Below are positions 35,261 through 46,434 of a stretch of 64,000 nucleotides of DNA, in pieces. The stretch is from NCBI GenBank assembly GCA_013397695.1, contig VYZI01000423.1, forward strand, positions 62,001 through 126,000, written 5' to 3'. Within the stretch, counting starts at the first letter, position 1. Every line of letters starts with the position of its first letter. The stretch is from Centropus unirufus. Its lineage: Eukaryota > Chordata > Aves > Cuculiformes > Centropidae. Position numbers and translations under genes: made by a program. Under the pieces are notes generated by a model. The model was not told the origin of the DNA and made no database searches. It saw only the letters and a program-made list of their open reading frames with translations.

Positions 35261-38200
35261 ACTCACTCCCTCCCTCTCGTAGTATTAAAAATCCCAGCTT
35301 CACAATAATAGTAGAGCAAGTGCTTTGATGGTACTGTTTTAGTTTCAAACTGTCCATGAAAAATGGTCTGGAATTTATTCCTCCCTGCCTTCCCTTCCCC
35401 CAAAAATGTTAGCAAGTGAAAGAAGGAAGGGCTGTTTTGGGAGCAGAAAAGCTTAAGCAATGAGCTCCTGCTTGATAGGAGCATCACGCGTGGCAGTAGA
35501 CAGCCCCATATGTTCTCGTTCAAATGGGTAACGTTTGAAATATCTTTTGCCTTGACTGAAAGGTGTTTCTCAAGGCGGTCTTTAATTCTCATACATCACA
35601 CGATGAGGAGGCAGGGAACACTCTTCATATTTCTCAATTAACAGTTAAGTAATCTCAGAATGACAACTGCTAAACTGCCTCAATCTCTCCAATTACCTCG
35701 GTAACACTGCTCTCCTGAAGGGCCGCTATTTGTGTCAGGAATATATCAAGATGTTTCCTCAGTTAACAGAAACATTGCCAGTGGATTAGCAGACCATAAA
35801 ATCATGTCAATGCTAGCAGTGATTCTCCTGACAAGGCGACTAATGTTTTTACTTCTGTTATGTAGGTCATAGCTGCTCAAAAGCAATCGCTTTCTGCTCG
35901 GCTGCCTGGCTGTGTGCCACCCAGGTAATCTTCCAGGAAAGGCACAGGATGAGCCAAGGTACTTGGGAAAGGGAGCATCATTTACCATCTGGTCTGCATT
36001 GCTTGAGTCCTGCTATAAATTTTACAAATAACTAGTATATTCTTCTTAAAACCAGAAAACTTCTCCTTAGTAGTAATGCAAATCTACCCGCGGACTTTTT
36101 ATCGCTTAAAGCAGATTTGAAAGAGAAAAGGCTGAAGCCTTCCTGTTGCTGCTTTGATCAAAAGCGGGCCTTTGAAACCATCAATGTGAAATCAGCAGCG
36201 CTCGCTTGGTGAAGAGAAACCTTGGATATTTGACATGGTGTCATTTTGAGGGCAGACAGACTAATGGATAGAATTCCAGAGTAGCAGATTAAAGATCGTG
36301 ACTAATCCGGGGCAGTTTGAATAGGTGGGAGTATATTTAAGAAGCGATGCTTTAATTTACTGGAGGTGTCCTAGGTCAGCTCTGCGAAAACTTGTCAGTA
36401 TTGGCACAGATGGTGTGCTCCACGTGAGTCAATATTCCAAGCTTTTTCCTTAAGGATGTGATATTTGCTGAAAAATGTCATTTTTCAGAGAAATAAGGAA
36501 TGGAGTAGGCTCAGAGGCATCCAGCATCCTACAGTAACCTGCAGCCTGATCCCCATTCCCCGTATCTATCAAAGCTGCCTTTCAGACAGCGATATCAGAA
36601 AGCCATTGGTCATTGTCTCTGCCGTGGATGAGAGGAACCCGCTTTGCTGTTAGCAGCTTTACAGAACATCTCGGTAACAGCAGCTCTTGCTTAGAGCAGA
36701 AATCTCTCTGAAGAAAATCACTGCCTGAATAACTATGCACTGTATTTTCTGCTTTGTTTCAGAGCTGCTGGGTGACATCTCTAAGGGAAAATCTTGGTAA
36801 CTGCTCCAACCAGAAGCCCCAGACTGGGAAGTCTAAATGACAGAATGCTCCGGTGGCAGCTGTGTGCAGAAAGACAAGTCGGGGGGCTGAGTGCAGAAAT
36901 CAAATTAATTTAAACCACTGCAAAAGCAAGGCCAGATTTCAACTTGCAGGATGCTGAAGTACCTCCTGAACACAGCAGAAATGGTGTGGTTTCCTCTCAG
37001 CTACACTTCTGGAGATGCCTACATCTCCTGATATACTGGAAATACCCTATAGAGGACATGGACAATATCATCTAAAAGACTATTTTGTTTTCCTTTCTGA
37101 CAATAGAGTTGATAGATTAGATCTTTCCATAAAGTAACCCCCAATAATAGTTGTTTTGTTTAGTTTGAAGTAATTTGTAATCCTCTAAAGGAATAATTTT
37201 GACACCTTTTCTGCCAAGAACTTCAAACAATATGTAAGAGTTAAAACCGCTGCAGAGTCACATCTGCCAACATCGCTTTGAAGAGGTGTCAGGACTTGTG
37301 TGAGAAAACCTTAACCAACAGGGAGCTGGATGGAATAATTCAATGACAATTAATTTTGAAAGCACCATTGAGGTACAGCAGGCACATTTGGAAAGTATTT
37401 TATTAATCATGACTCTGGTTGTAGTTAATTGTCATAGTACCTTGCGCTTTCACACAATGAAACTTTCCATAACCTCCCCCTTTTCCTGCCACCCTCAGAT
37501 TGCAAAGGTCACTGCAAAAAGCTGTTGGAACCGTATGCCCCATTCATTTATTCACTCTTTTGTTCTGATGAAATATGTGCTCTGAGCAGGAACCTAGTGT
37601 TGAAGGTCTGCCCTTCAGTGCTGCAGTGGCAGTAATTATGGGACCAGTCAGAAACACAGATTTTTAGTGTTTTCATTTGTTTTGCCAGCATCTGCAATTC
37701 TTCCCCAGCAATTTTACTTCACAGCAATGCTGTTCTCTGAATTATAGGTGGGGGTGCAGAGGGAACCCACACCAAAACTCTCGTTATGTCTGTGCGTGTG
37801 CCTAACTTTTTTTCTGCCTCATAAATTAAGGTGTTTGCTCTCCTTAAATTCAAACCTCACAATTCCTACCTTTCCTCCACCTACAAGCTTGGAAGTAGCA
37901 TCTCTTGCCCCACACAGGCACGTCGTAGAGACAGGTACTGAGTTTTATAGCATAACTGGTTATGGAGAAATGTAATAAGTTTGGGTGTCAAGCACTAAAC
38001 TATTCATAGGATTTAAATCACAGCCTCTTACATGCACTGAATTTTAGGCAAGAAAAATTCCAATCCTGATGTCACACTGTGTATTCAGCCAAGTGTCCTA
38101 TTTTGTGAAGGCTGATAGAAGACTGGGGTGGGATCACAAAAGGCTTAGGAAGCTGCAGAACAAATTTGAAGCGACGCATTTGGAAGTAACGCGAACAACA

Positions 38201-38793
38201 ATGCACAGCTAAGAAAAGGCAAGAAGTGTTTTTCCTGGCTATGAAGTCATTTTAAGTTTTATAGCTAGTGAGCAGAATGAAATGCAGAAGGCTTAATCTT
38301 TGAAGAGATAAGGATGAGTCTGATACTGAGATAAAGCAGGGCTTTTAAGTCAAAATACTCTGTAGTATAATTTTATGTGTGTTTTTTTAATCCAGTACCT
38401 TGCTGAATCCGAAGGTATTTCGGCATCATTTTAACTGCCCTGCTAATGTGTGAATTATGAAGAGCTTATGAATTATGAAGAGATACTGAAAGTTCACTGT
38501 AACCACAAGTGAAACCAAGGATAACATTTTCCTTGCAGCTTCAGCACTTCAGCTACGCCGTGTTTTTATCAGGAGCTGCATTCTGTGCATCGCTGCATGC
38601 TACACACCAAGAGCTGAAAGCAAACGAATCTGTCCACCTTTCCCCATTTTCATCTCTCTTTAGCCAGCCGTACTGGATTAAACAAAAGAATATAAATTTC
38701 AAAGAATTTAAATATGTCAAAACCTTATATTAAAAAAATGCCTTCTATAGAATTGATATATTTACCCAAATTAAGTTTGGCATTGACTCTAAA

Positions 38794-38881
38794 CATAGAA
38801 AGGTTTGGGTTGGAAGGGACCTTAAAAGATCATCCAGATCTAAACCCCTCCCCGCCACGGGCAGGGATACCACCCACTGGA
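38794..38881 (-). mobile_element. Short CR1 3' fragment, minus orientation
   Basis: CATAGAAAGGTTTGGGTTGG, GGGACCTTAAAAGATCATCC and CACGGGCAGGGATACCACCC match the last ~90 bp of CR1 in inverted orientation. Confidence 0.9.
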
Positions 38882-38960
38882 AGTGTTCTGATATCTCAAA
38901 TTTGGAATGGATTTTAATTCATCTCTTCAGGAGCTGGGTAACTTCTACAGCCCAGAGGCA

Positions 38961-39235
38961 CGGGTTTTGGATTGAAGGCGTGGATTTCAGATCAAAGGTG
39001 CAGATTTTTGGATCGAGGGCACAGATTTCAGATCAAAGGTGCAGATTTTTGGATCGAGGGCACAGATTTCAGATCAAAGGTACAGATTTTTGGATCGAGG
39101 GGACAGATTTCAGATCAAAGGTGCAGATTTCATATCAAAGACGCTATTTTTTTTTTTTTTTAATCAGAGGTGCAGATTTTGGATTGAAGGCGCAGATTTT
39201 GGATTGAAGGCACAGATTTCGGGTCAGAAGGGAAG
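38961..39235. repeat. Minisatellite of ~20-bp units in 41-bp pairs
   Basis: Two alternating units, CAGATTTCAGATCAAAGGTG (20 bp) and CAGATTTTTGGATCGAGGGC plus A (21 bp), repeat as a 41-bp dimer across about 38985-39120. A TTTTTTTT interruption (about 39147-39161) follows, then diverged copies of the second unit type. Open frames across it translate only the repeat (RFQIKGADFWIEGTD-like) and are not genes. Confidence 0.95.
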
Positions 39236-39638
39236 ATTTTCTACCACGTGTCCCAAGCCCTGGGGTTGCTATGAATTCCTGCCCTTTGTGATGTGTTTCA
39301 GCTGTTAACTGGGCTGAGACGTGATGGCGTCGGAGCGCACTGAGGGGGGCAGCTCTGCGGTTGGAGCCATCCTGCTGGACACCGCTATTGTCCTGCCTTT
39401 CCCAATTCTTCCTTCCCCTGAAAGCCCGATCCTGGGAGGAGGCCGCTACCAGGCGACACCCAAGGACTCATGGAACGCCTTCGCAGGCGTCCAGACGTGC
39501 CGTGGCCTCCTCTTATCCCCTATCCCGACGCTGCTTGAATGAAATATTTAGTCCTTTCTTCACGATATCCCGAGGGACCGGAGAAAGGGGTCTTTCCCTC
39601 CCCCCCGGCAGCTTCACGCTCCTTCCCGGGGCGTCTGC

Positions 39639-39651
39639 GTCGCCAAGCAAC
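39639..39651. promoter_or_regulatory. Perfect RFX X-box
   Basis: GTCGCCAAGCAAC matches the RFX consensus GTNRCC, a 1-bp spacer, RGYAAC at every position. Confidence 0.65.
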
Positions 39652-39655
39652 GCCT

Positions 39656-39666
39656 AAAATGGCTGC
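39656..39666 (+). promoter_or_regulatory. YY1-type site
   Basis: AAAATGGCTGC fits the AANATGGCNGC core typical of YY1 sites at CpG-island promoters. Confidence 0.55.
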
Positions 39667-39677
39667 GCCCGCGCAAG

Positions 39678-39697
39678 GCACGCCGGGAGTTGTAGTC
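39678..39697 (-). promoter_or_regulatory. ZNF143-type composite motif, copy 1
   Basis: On the minus strand reads GACTACAACTCCCGGCGTGC, with ACTACA and CTCCC(A/G)G..TGC in correct spacing; one base differs from the core. Confidence 0.75.
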
Positions 39698-39735
39698 CAT
39701 AGCTAGCCTCTCCCTCAGGCTCCGTATAGACGCGG

Positions 39736-39755
39736 GACTCCATTTCCCAGCAGGC
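39736..39755 (+). promoter_or_regulatory. ZNF143-type composite motif, copy 2 (weaker)
   Basis: GACTCCATTTCCCAGCAGGC keeps the TTCCCAG core and the spacing, but the ACTACA half is changed to ACTCCA. Confidence 0.6.
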
Positions 39756-39856
39756 ACCGCGCGCGGCAGGGAGGACAAGGGGAGGCTCTCCGGGAGAAGC
39801 CTGAGGGAGGGGGTTTACCTGCTGGGAGGAGGGTCCAGGTGGGGCGCGGCGCGGGA

Positions 39857-39875
39857 CCTGCTGGGAGTTGTAGTT
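39857..39875 (-). promoter_or_regulatory. ZNF143-type composite motif, copy 3
   Basis: On the minus strand reads AACTACAACTCCCAGCAGG, with both half-motifs intact except the last TGC. Confidence 0.8.
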
Positions 39876-39925
39876 CTCAGTGAAGGAGCTGTTCAACGAA
39901 CCTGAGGACGGTCTGGCAGGCCGGA

Positions 39926-39945
39926 AACTACAACTCCCAGCGTGC
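39926..39945 (+). promoter_or_regulatory. ZNF143-type composite motif, copy 4 (best)
   Basis: AACTACAACTCCCAGCGTGC is a near-perfect ACTACANNTCCCAGNNTGC site. It overlaps the end of an ETS core (CCGGAA, from 39921). Confidence 0.85.
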
Positions 39946-40033
39946 TGCGCGAGGGAGCGGGCAGGGCGCCGCCTGAGGGCGGGGGGTACGAAAGGGAACC
40001 TGCAGCCGGCGCTGCCGGAGGTGGCTTCCTCAG
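39946..40033 (+). other. C1orf159: Putative non-coding first exon of C1orf159
   Basis: The GC-rich block ends at a strong donor, CTCAG|GTGAGG (40033/40034), in the right place to splice to the exon at 41985. The transcription start is unknown and the left end given is approximate. Confidence 0.4.
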
Positions 40034-40264
40034 GTGAGGACGGGGCGGGAGGGAGGAAAAGAAGAAAGAAAGGAGGGCGGGGAGCCTCCAGGCTTTGCTT
40101 CATTGTTCGGGTGCGGGCCCTGCCGCTCCCGGGGGGTGCCAGGGTCCTGAGGAGAGGGGGGTGCGGGGATGGGGCCGGACCCCGCATCCCGGGCTGTGAC
40201 AAAGGAAACGTGGCCAGCAGGGAGAAGGGGGGGATTCACCCCCTCTGCTCCTCTCCCGTGAGAC

Positions 40265-40772
40265 CCCAGCGTTCAGTGCAGAGATCCGCAGCGTGGGAAG
40301 GAGATGGAGCTGTCAGAACGGGTCCGGAGGAGGCCGTGGAGGTGATGGGAGGGTCAGAGCATCCCTGCTACCAGCACAGGCTGAGGGAGCTGCGGGTGTC
40401 CGGCCTGGACAGGAGGAGGATGCGGGGGAACCTTGGAGCAGCTCCTAGCGCTGAAAAGGGCTCCAGGAAAACTGGGGAGGGGATTTATAAAAGGGCTTAG
40501 AGTGATAAGACAAGGGGGCATTACTTTAAATTGGAGGGGGGAAGATTTAGATTAGACATTAGGAAGAAAGTAATCGTGATGAGGGCGGGGAGGCCCTGGC
40601 CCAGGTTGCCCAGAGCAGTGGTGGCTGCCCCATCCCTGGAGGTGTTCAAGGCCAGGTTGAATGGGGCTTGGAGCAACCTGATCCAGTGGGATGTGTCTTG
40701 CCCATGGCAGGGGGTGGAACTGGATGATCTTTGAGGTCTCTCCCAACTCAAACCATTTCATGATTCTGTGAA
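40265..40772 (+). mobile_element. CR1 LINE fragment (about 500 bp) in C1orf159 intron 1
   Basis: A full-looking 3' block from GGTCCGGAGGAGGCCGTGG through GATTTAGATTAGACATTAGG, GGAGGTGTTCAAGGCCAGG and CCATGGCAGGGGGTGGAACT to CATTTCATGATTCTGTGA. Confidence 0.93.
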
Positions 40773-40859
40773 TATTCTGGATGTGAAATTGCAACAAAGC
40801 AGATGACATTTATAAACAATTCTCATTACAAAAGCAGCACAACATGTCTAAAACCTATG

Positions 40860-40905
40860 CCTATGGCAGAGGGGTGGAACCGGACGGGCTTTAAGGTTTC
40901 TATCC
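40860..40905 (+). mobile_element. Tiny CR1 3' fragment
   Basis: GGCAGAGGGGTGGAACCGGA followed by CGGGCTTTAAGGTTTC repeats the end of the CR1 3' block about 90 bp after the preceding copy. Confidence 0.6.
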
Positions 40906-41065
40906 CATTAAAGTAACTCTGTTTACCACAGTTCCTGTCGATCTGAGACATTTTAGTGTTCTAGGTCTTTGATTTTGTATTTTGGTGGTTTGGTTTTTTT
41001 TGGTTATGCTCTTTTTCTGGATAAACTTCAAGCACATATGTACCTCACGTGTGGGCCTCGTGGTA

Positions 41066-41517
41066 CAGGAAGGACGTTGCGGGGCTGGAGTGTGTCCAGA
41101 GAAGGGCAACAAAGCTGGTGAAGGGGCTGGAAAGCAAGTTTTATGAGAGGCAGCTGAGGGAACTGGGGTTGTTTAAGAAAAGGAGGCTGAGGAGGCCTCA
41201 TCACTACCTACAACTGCCTGAAAGGAGCGTGTAGAGAGTGGGGTTTTGCTCTCTTCTGCCAACAAGTGATAAGACAAAAGGAAATTACCTCAAATTGTGC
41301 TAGGGGAGGTTCAGATGCAATATCAGGAAAAATGTCTTCACCAGAAGGGTTATCAGACACTGACATAGGCTGCCCAGGGCAGTGGTTGAGTCCCCATCCT
41401 GGGAGGTGTTTAACACAGGTAGCTGAGGTGGTCAGGGATGGTTCAGTGGTGGACAGGTACAGTTGGACTCGATGATCTCAAAGGTCTTTTCCAATCAAAT
41501 GGTTCTCTGATTTTCTC
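41066..41517 (+). mobile_element. CR1 fragment of a second subfamily in C1orf159 intron 1
   Basis: GTCCAGAGAAGGGCAACAAA, AAGCTGGTGAAGGGGCTGG, ACAACTGCCTGAAAGGAGCG and TTGGACTCGATGATCTCAAA appear in CR1 order, ending GGTTCTCTGATTTTC. It belongs to the same subfamily type as 30868-31275. Confidence 0.9.
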
Positions 41518-41984
41518 TAACACAGATTTTTGTTCCACTCTTTAGAGGGGGGAAATCCTAAACACGCCATCCCTATATTGAGTTTCCAAAGCAAAGTCTA
41601 TAGCTGTACTATTGGCAACCAAATTGCCCCAGTACTCATTTCTGCTCTCAGTTTTTAAGCCTGCCGTGACTGTTGTCACTGCTGAATGTTACTGCCAAAT
41701 TTCTGTTGACTGACCGACAGTAAATGTTGGTGTTAACTCGAGTTTGCTGTAGGCACGTTCCAGGTACAAAACTGCTCTTGGAACAAAGCCCAGCTGAAAG
41801 TAAATATCTTTATTATCTTGAGCAGAAGGTGTGCATTTTTAATTGTTGGCTTATTGCATAATAATTTTGGTGTAAGGGTAGGGATACACGGATGTACGTT
41901 AAGAAAGCTGGAAAAACAAGTCCTCCTTCAGCTTTGTAAAAGATTGTTCTAAGCACAACCCTTATCTCTTTGTTTGCCGTGCAG

Positions 41985-42100
41985 GTTTATTGTGAAACAG
42001 TTGCAGCATAATGAGAAATTAGCAGTAAACCACGTACCACAGGCGCTCAGTGTTATCTGGGGAAGATGCCATGTCCTAGTGCGTGCCCCTGAAAGAGCTG
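41985..42100 (+). other. C1orf159: Putative 5' UTR exon of C1orf159 with three upstream ORFs
   Basis: Bounded by acceptor TTTGCCGTGCAG (ends 41984) and donor GAGCTG|GTAAGT. It contains three short upstream ORFs: 42011-42022 (3 codons and a stop), 42066-42092 (8 codons and a stop) and 42071-42079 (2 codons and a stop). No open frame continues into the signal-peptide exon. Exon status is inferred from the splice sites. Confidence 0.55.
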
Positions 42101-45100
42101 GTAAGTGAGGGCTGAGCCCTTTACAAGTCTTGTTTGTGGGGCTGCGATATCGACTTTTCTGCTATCGCTGTTTTACTGTGCGTAATTCCAGAATTAAGAA
42201 ACCTTTGGCAGCAGAATAAATGCATTATAGTTTGTCCTGAGTGAAGTATAAAAACATCTGAAGTTTAGGCAAGGTTTCCTTTCACTGCTGTCTCTTCCCA
42301 TATACCTGAAAAGCTCACCTTACTCCAATCATGCTCCAGCAGGACTTTAAGCAAGAAAGATACTGATAGTACAACAGAAAGATACACAGCTATAGTATGG
42401 ATAATGTAGATGTAAAGATGAATTAAAGCACACTTCCAAGAGTAGGAGGAAAATGTCTTCTGGTGCTTAGTGTTTATGAATTGTTTGTGTTCTTTTATAA
42501 AAGCAACTAGAGGAGGAATTCCCTTCGTGAATCTCAATGTGTTTAGTTTATGTGTATTGTGGCACTTGAGATCCAAGTTGACAGTGATTTGCGATTTGTT
42601 TCAACTGCGGAACTCTGGTGTGAATACTTGTTTTAATTAAAATGTCTGTGTTCTCAAAACTGTGTTGGCATCTCAAGCGTAAATACTTTCAAATTTGGGC
42701 TCGGGTTTGTGCATGACATTATCATTTTTATTTTTTTTTCCCATAATCCAAAGAGAATACTGCCAAACATGAAACATATTCCATGGACTTGTAAATTGCT
42801 TTGCTGTGGGTGTCTGATCCTGATCAAATTCACATTCTTAATTTAAAACCTAAAATTTTAGCTGTCTCTTTCTGAGGCTTGGTTAGTATTTGTGTATACT
42901 GAATGGCTTGGAGGCTCTCAGGCTTTTCTCTTTCTAAAGTTACAGTTATGGTGTAAAATATTGTTCAGGTTGGCAATGGAATGGTTATGAATGACATGTG
43001 GCTGGAGAGCAGTAAAATGTATTGTGTTGCTTCCGTGGTTTTGTACAGGGAGAACAATTAACAGTACAAATACCTGCTTGAAGCTGTTGCCTTGTTTGGA
43101 AGTTCTGCATCTGATTTATTCTTTAACTTACAAGTCAGAAGCTCTTCCCAGCCTTGCTGAGATGAGGCACAACCTTTAGGAACACTCTCTGTGGGTTTTA
43201 TATTATTACATATAAGGAGTATAGATGCTTAAGTCTGTCTAGTGTCTTTTGTGGGCATTACCCTCAAAAAGAGTAGATATCTACTGTTAATTTCATGGCT
43301 TGGATATCTGCCTCATTCAGACAAATATTATATATAATGTTGACAGAGTTCTAATTTTTACTGGTTGATAGACAATCCAGCAGGATGTGAAGAAGTAGTT
43401 CTGGGACCTGGAGTAAAATCTGTTTTATTTAATCAATTTACATCTCATGTGTTCGGAAGTTGTAAGGCAGCTTATTCCTCTCTGCTTTCCTTTTCCTGCA
43501 GTCAAAACTAGTTAAAACAAAAAACAGCCAAGCAACACCAACAAATATATATGTGAGGCATAGATATTGCTTTTCTCATACAGAAATAAAAAATATTGGC
43601 TGATGATTTGAGAGCAAATAGATCTCATGTCCTATTTCTACTGGAACAGCTGCAGGGCACATGCTCCAGTTTGTTAGAATCGTTAGTGGCTGTGAACAAA
43701 TATCTGCTCGTAAATTGAACTGTATTGTTGATTAGTATCTTCAGTTATTTCGGGAATGGAGATGCAACCAATATTGCTCTTATGCGATATTTGCATTCAC
43801 AAAGGGGAGAGTTGGGCACTTGGAAGCAGCTGCTTTCACAAATATTTTCTTGTTTGGTGCAACTTGTTCCTGAAAATAAATATTTTTTCAGATAAGGAAA
43901 AATATACTTGTTTAAAAAGTATATCTTTCATCTGCCTTTTCGTAGTATTTGCAGATATTCTAATAATCAGGTATTGACTAAAAGCTCTTCATAGTATCCA
44001 AGATGCTGAAGAATTTATCAGCAAATGTCTTTACCGACTCTTATTATTTTCCCCAGAGGAAGTCTTCCTCAGCCAAGAAGCAATATCTCATTTCTCAAGA
44101 TAGATTGTCGAGAACTGATAGGTAATAAAGCAAACTCTCTGTATGTGTTTGTTTAAAATCCATCCATCTCTGTGCACACCCTGAGGATTGTTTTAACATT
44201 AGACTCTGCTGGACTGCCTTGAAAAACCCTAAAGTTGTATTATTCAACTTTTACTGCACTAGAAAGGCATTAAAAGAAAAAAACTTTTTTAAATGTGCAA
44301 ATTAAAGCTACACCCAATGTGATCTAGATCGGAATTATTCATAGTGTTTGTGTAAGTATTCATACTGTCATAGGCAAGTGGAAAGCTCTCTGGCCGACAA
44401 GTAAATGCAATGCCTACATCAGCAATCTTTTACTGAGTCATAAGTACCTTTTGCTCTGCTCAGACGCACGCAAGGGGAAACTTCCTGAGCTGGGTTCTTG
44501 GCTTTTGGGGGGAATGTACTACACTCCAGGAAGGTGTCTTCTTTCCTCTTCTGAGATGACCTCACCTTTTTGTTAAAACAGGTGTTTGCCTTTGAGGTTT
44601 CCCATCACTTCAGGTATGGTTAAAAAACAACATTAAAGCTTTTTAGTCAGCAATTTATCAGCTTAGCGGCAGATCAGAAATGTATCTTTCCATACATGTG
44701 TAAAGTTCTCAAAGCTACATTTTCTCTGCTTTTTTTTTTTGGCTATGCCATCACTTTCCAGCAGTTCTGTAAACTGCCACAATCCATCTTAATAATCACT
44801 CCAGGATGGGGTGGTGGTACCGTTCCTGAAGCTAACTAGCTTTTGGTACCTCAGTCTGGAGAATCTGTGTAGAAAGGCTCCTTGCTGCTTGCCTTCCTTG
44901 TTTCCTGTAATCCACATTGCCAACAGCAAGGCTAATTGGGTGCTGCCTCGGCCTTTGTCAGCTGGCATCATACACATAGTGCACTTATATTGACTTTTAG
45001 TCTGGGTGTCACTTATTTTACATATATGTAAGTGGGAACTGATGAAATCGTGGGTGCTATGTGGACACTGGCCACTTGACATCCTCTCTTATGCTTAAAT

Positions 45101-46415
45101 TGGAAGGTATTGTGACAGTGCAAGCTTTTCCTGCTCTGCCCCAGTCCTCATTAACTGCAGAAATTAGTTGTAGCAGCAAGACTGGAGTTTGGTTTTCAGG
45201 CTTTTCAGTCCTTGATCTTGGAGCTTTCAGCTGATAACAGGGGATAATAAGTTTTCCCACCAGGCTGAACTAATCTTATTTTGAAGTCGAGGCAACAGGC
45301 TATGTGCAAGTTATTTAAATAACTGAAGAGAAATTAATCACAGGAACTGCTCAATGATTTTGTTCTTCGGAGAAACAACGTGCCAAGGTTCATGATACAT
45401 ACTTTGCAGTAATTTAAAACTCATCCACTGGATTCTTAGTTCACAAAAATAGTAACAGATTTCAGTTTGTGAAATGAGTCACTAAAGGAGTTTTCCCCTA
45501 CAGCTGAAGGTTTACTTTCAGACACTTCCCTCTTACTAAATTGTGGTCAGAGGACCTTGTCTGTCTCCAGGTTTTATTTATAGTAGGAAAGGCTTTTCCT
45601 AAAGCTATCAGGCTGCAAGTACAGTGGTCCCGAGAACTGAATGCGGCTTCCAACATTATATTGACTCAAGAATAGGCAGGTATTATAATATTGACATAAG
45701 GAATGTCTGAACAATGCAGATCAAGCATGATGTAGCACCTTCTAGATTATCCAAGCAATTTAATGCAAGACATTTGGCTTTTTTTAACTCATATGTGCAG
45801 TTATATGGCAAAAATGGAGGGGAAAGAGGCAAGGCTTGCAGCGGGCTGCTGTTCGCCTCTGAGAAGGGCTGTTCTCAGGCAGTTGAGAAACACTCCTTAT
45901 TAACAGACAGACTTCATTAATGCTTCATGACTGTGCTGTCATGGGAGAAATTAATCACAGTATTGCCTTTCCAAAGTGCGTGTGCTCTCTGTCCCGATAC
46001 AAATCCATCACCGTTCAATGCTGCAGCCGGAGGAGCCTGACACCATGGGGAGGCTTATCAGTGGCAGTGCCAGGCGGTAGCCGTTCTATAGCAATCACAT
46101 TGATTTTTAGATCCTGGGTGTGGAATAGTCTCTGCATGGCCCAGTTTGGAGCAGGCTGATAAGGCTCCTTGTTTCTTAGCAACCACAGTCTGCCATAGCT
46201 GGGAACCTGCCCCTCTGCAGCTGGAGGGAGAATTCTGAGTGTCTCAAATTTGTATCTTGAAGCAAGGTAAGTCATTCCCACCTCAGCATATTTAATTTAA
46301 AGGCCTTTGCATTCAAATAAAAATAATGAGTTGGCAGAAGTTCCTTAACAAAGGGAAAGCATAACTTCTCTGTCATTAATAAGGCATTCTAATTTCTCTC
46401 CTTGTTCTTATTTAG
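42101..46415 (+). other. C1orf159: Intron of C1orf159 before the coding exons
   Basis: About 4.3 kb of AT-rich sequence. I see no extra coding exon, RNA gene or clear CR1 copy in it. Confidence 0.55.
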
Positions 46416-46434
46416 ACCTGTGCTTTCCCTGGGC

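Larger units (their letters stand above)
28173..38793. other. Gene-poor, increasingly AT-rich intergenic region
   Basis: Over 10 kb with no gene I can support. It contains several CR1 fragments, an A-rich low-complexity tract (34024-34085), a paired inverted-repeat segment near 32.3 kb and an 18-bp duplication near 38.45 kb. Unbroken stretches without repeats (about 32.2-34.0 and 35.6-38.4 kb) are AT-rich and could hold enhancers, but nothing in the sequence alone proves it. Confidence 0.65.
39600..40290. promoter_or_regulatory. C1orf159: CpG-island promoter of C1orf159, possibly bidirectional
   Basis: A sharply GC- and CpG-rich block in otherwise AT-rich DNA, with no TATA box. It contains an RFX X-box, a YY1-type site, four ZNF143-type sites in both orientations and an ETS core (CCGGAA at 39921). 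A likely first-exon donor (CTCAG then GTGAGG) lies at 40033/40034. Symmetric motif orientation suggests that divergent transcription is possible, but no minus-strand gene is visible. Confidence 0.8.

Noticed and set aside
35701..35720. TAACACTG, matching the start of miR-200a
   Set aside because: Only the first eight bases agree and no precursor hairpin is visible.
38902..39308. Repetitive protein (RFQIKGADFWIEGTD-like)
   Set aside because: It is a translation of the minisatellite in several frames, with no start context or conserved flank.
39654..40500. Open frames of 182 and 206 codons at the CpG island
   Set aside because: They come from GC-rich promoter sequence with few stop codons; the + frame runs on into a CR1 copy and crosses a strong splice donor.
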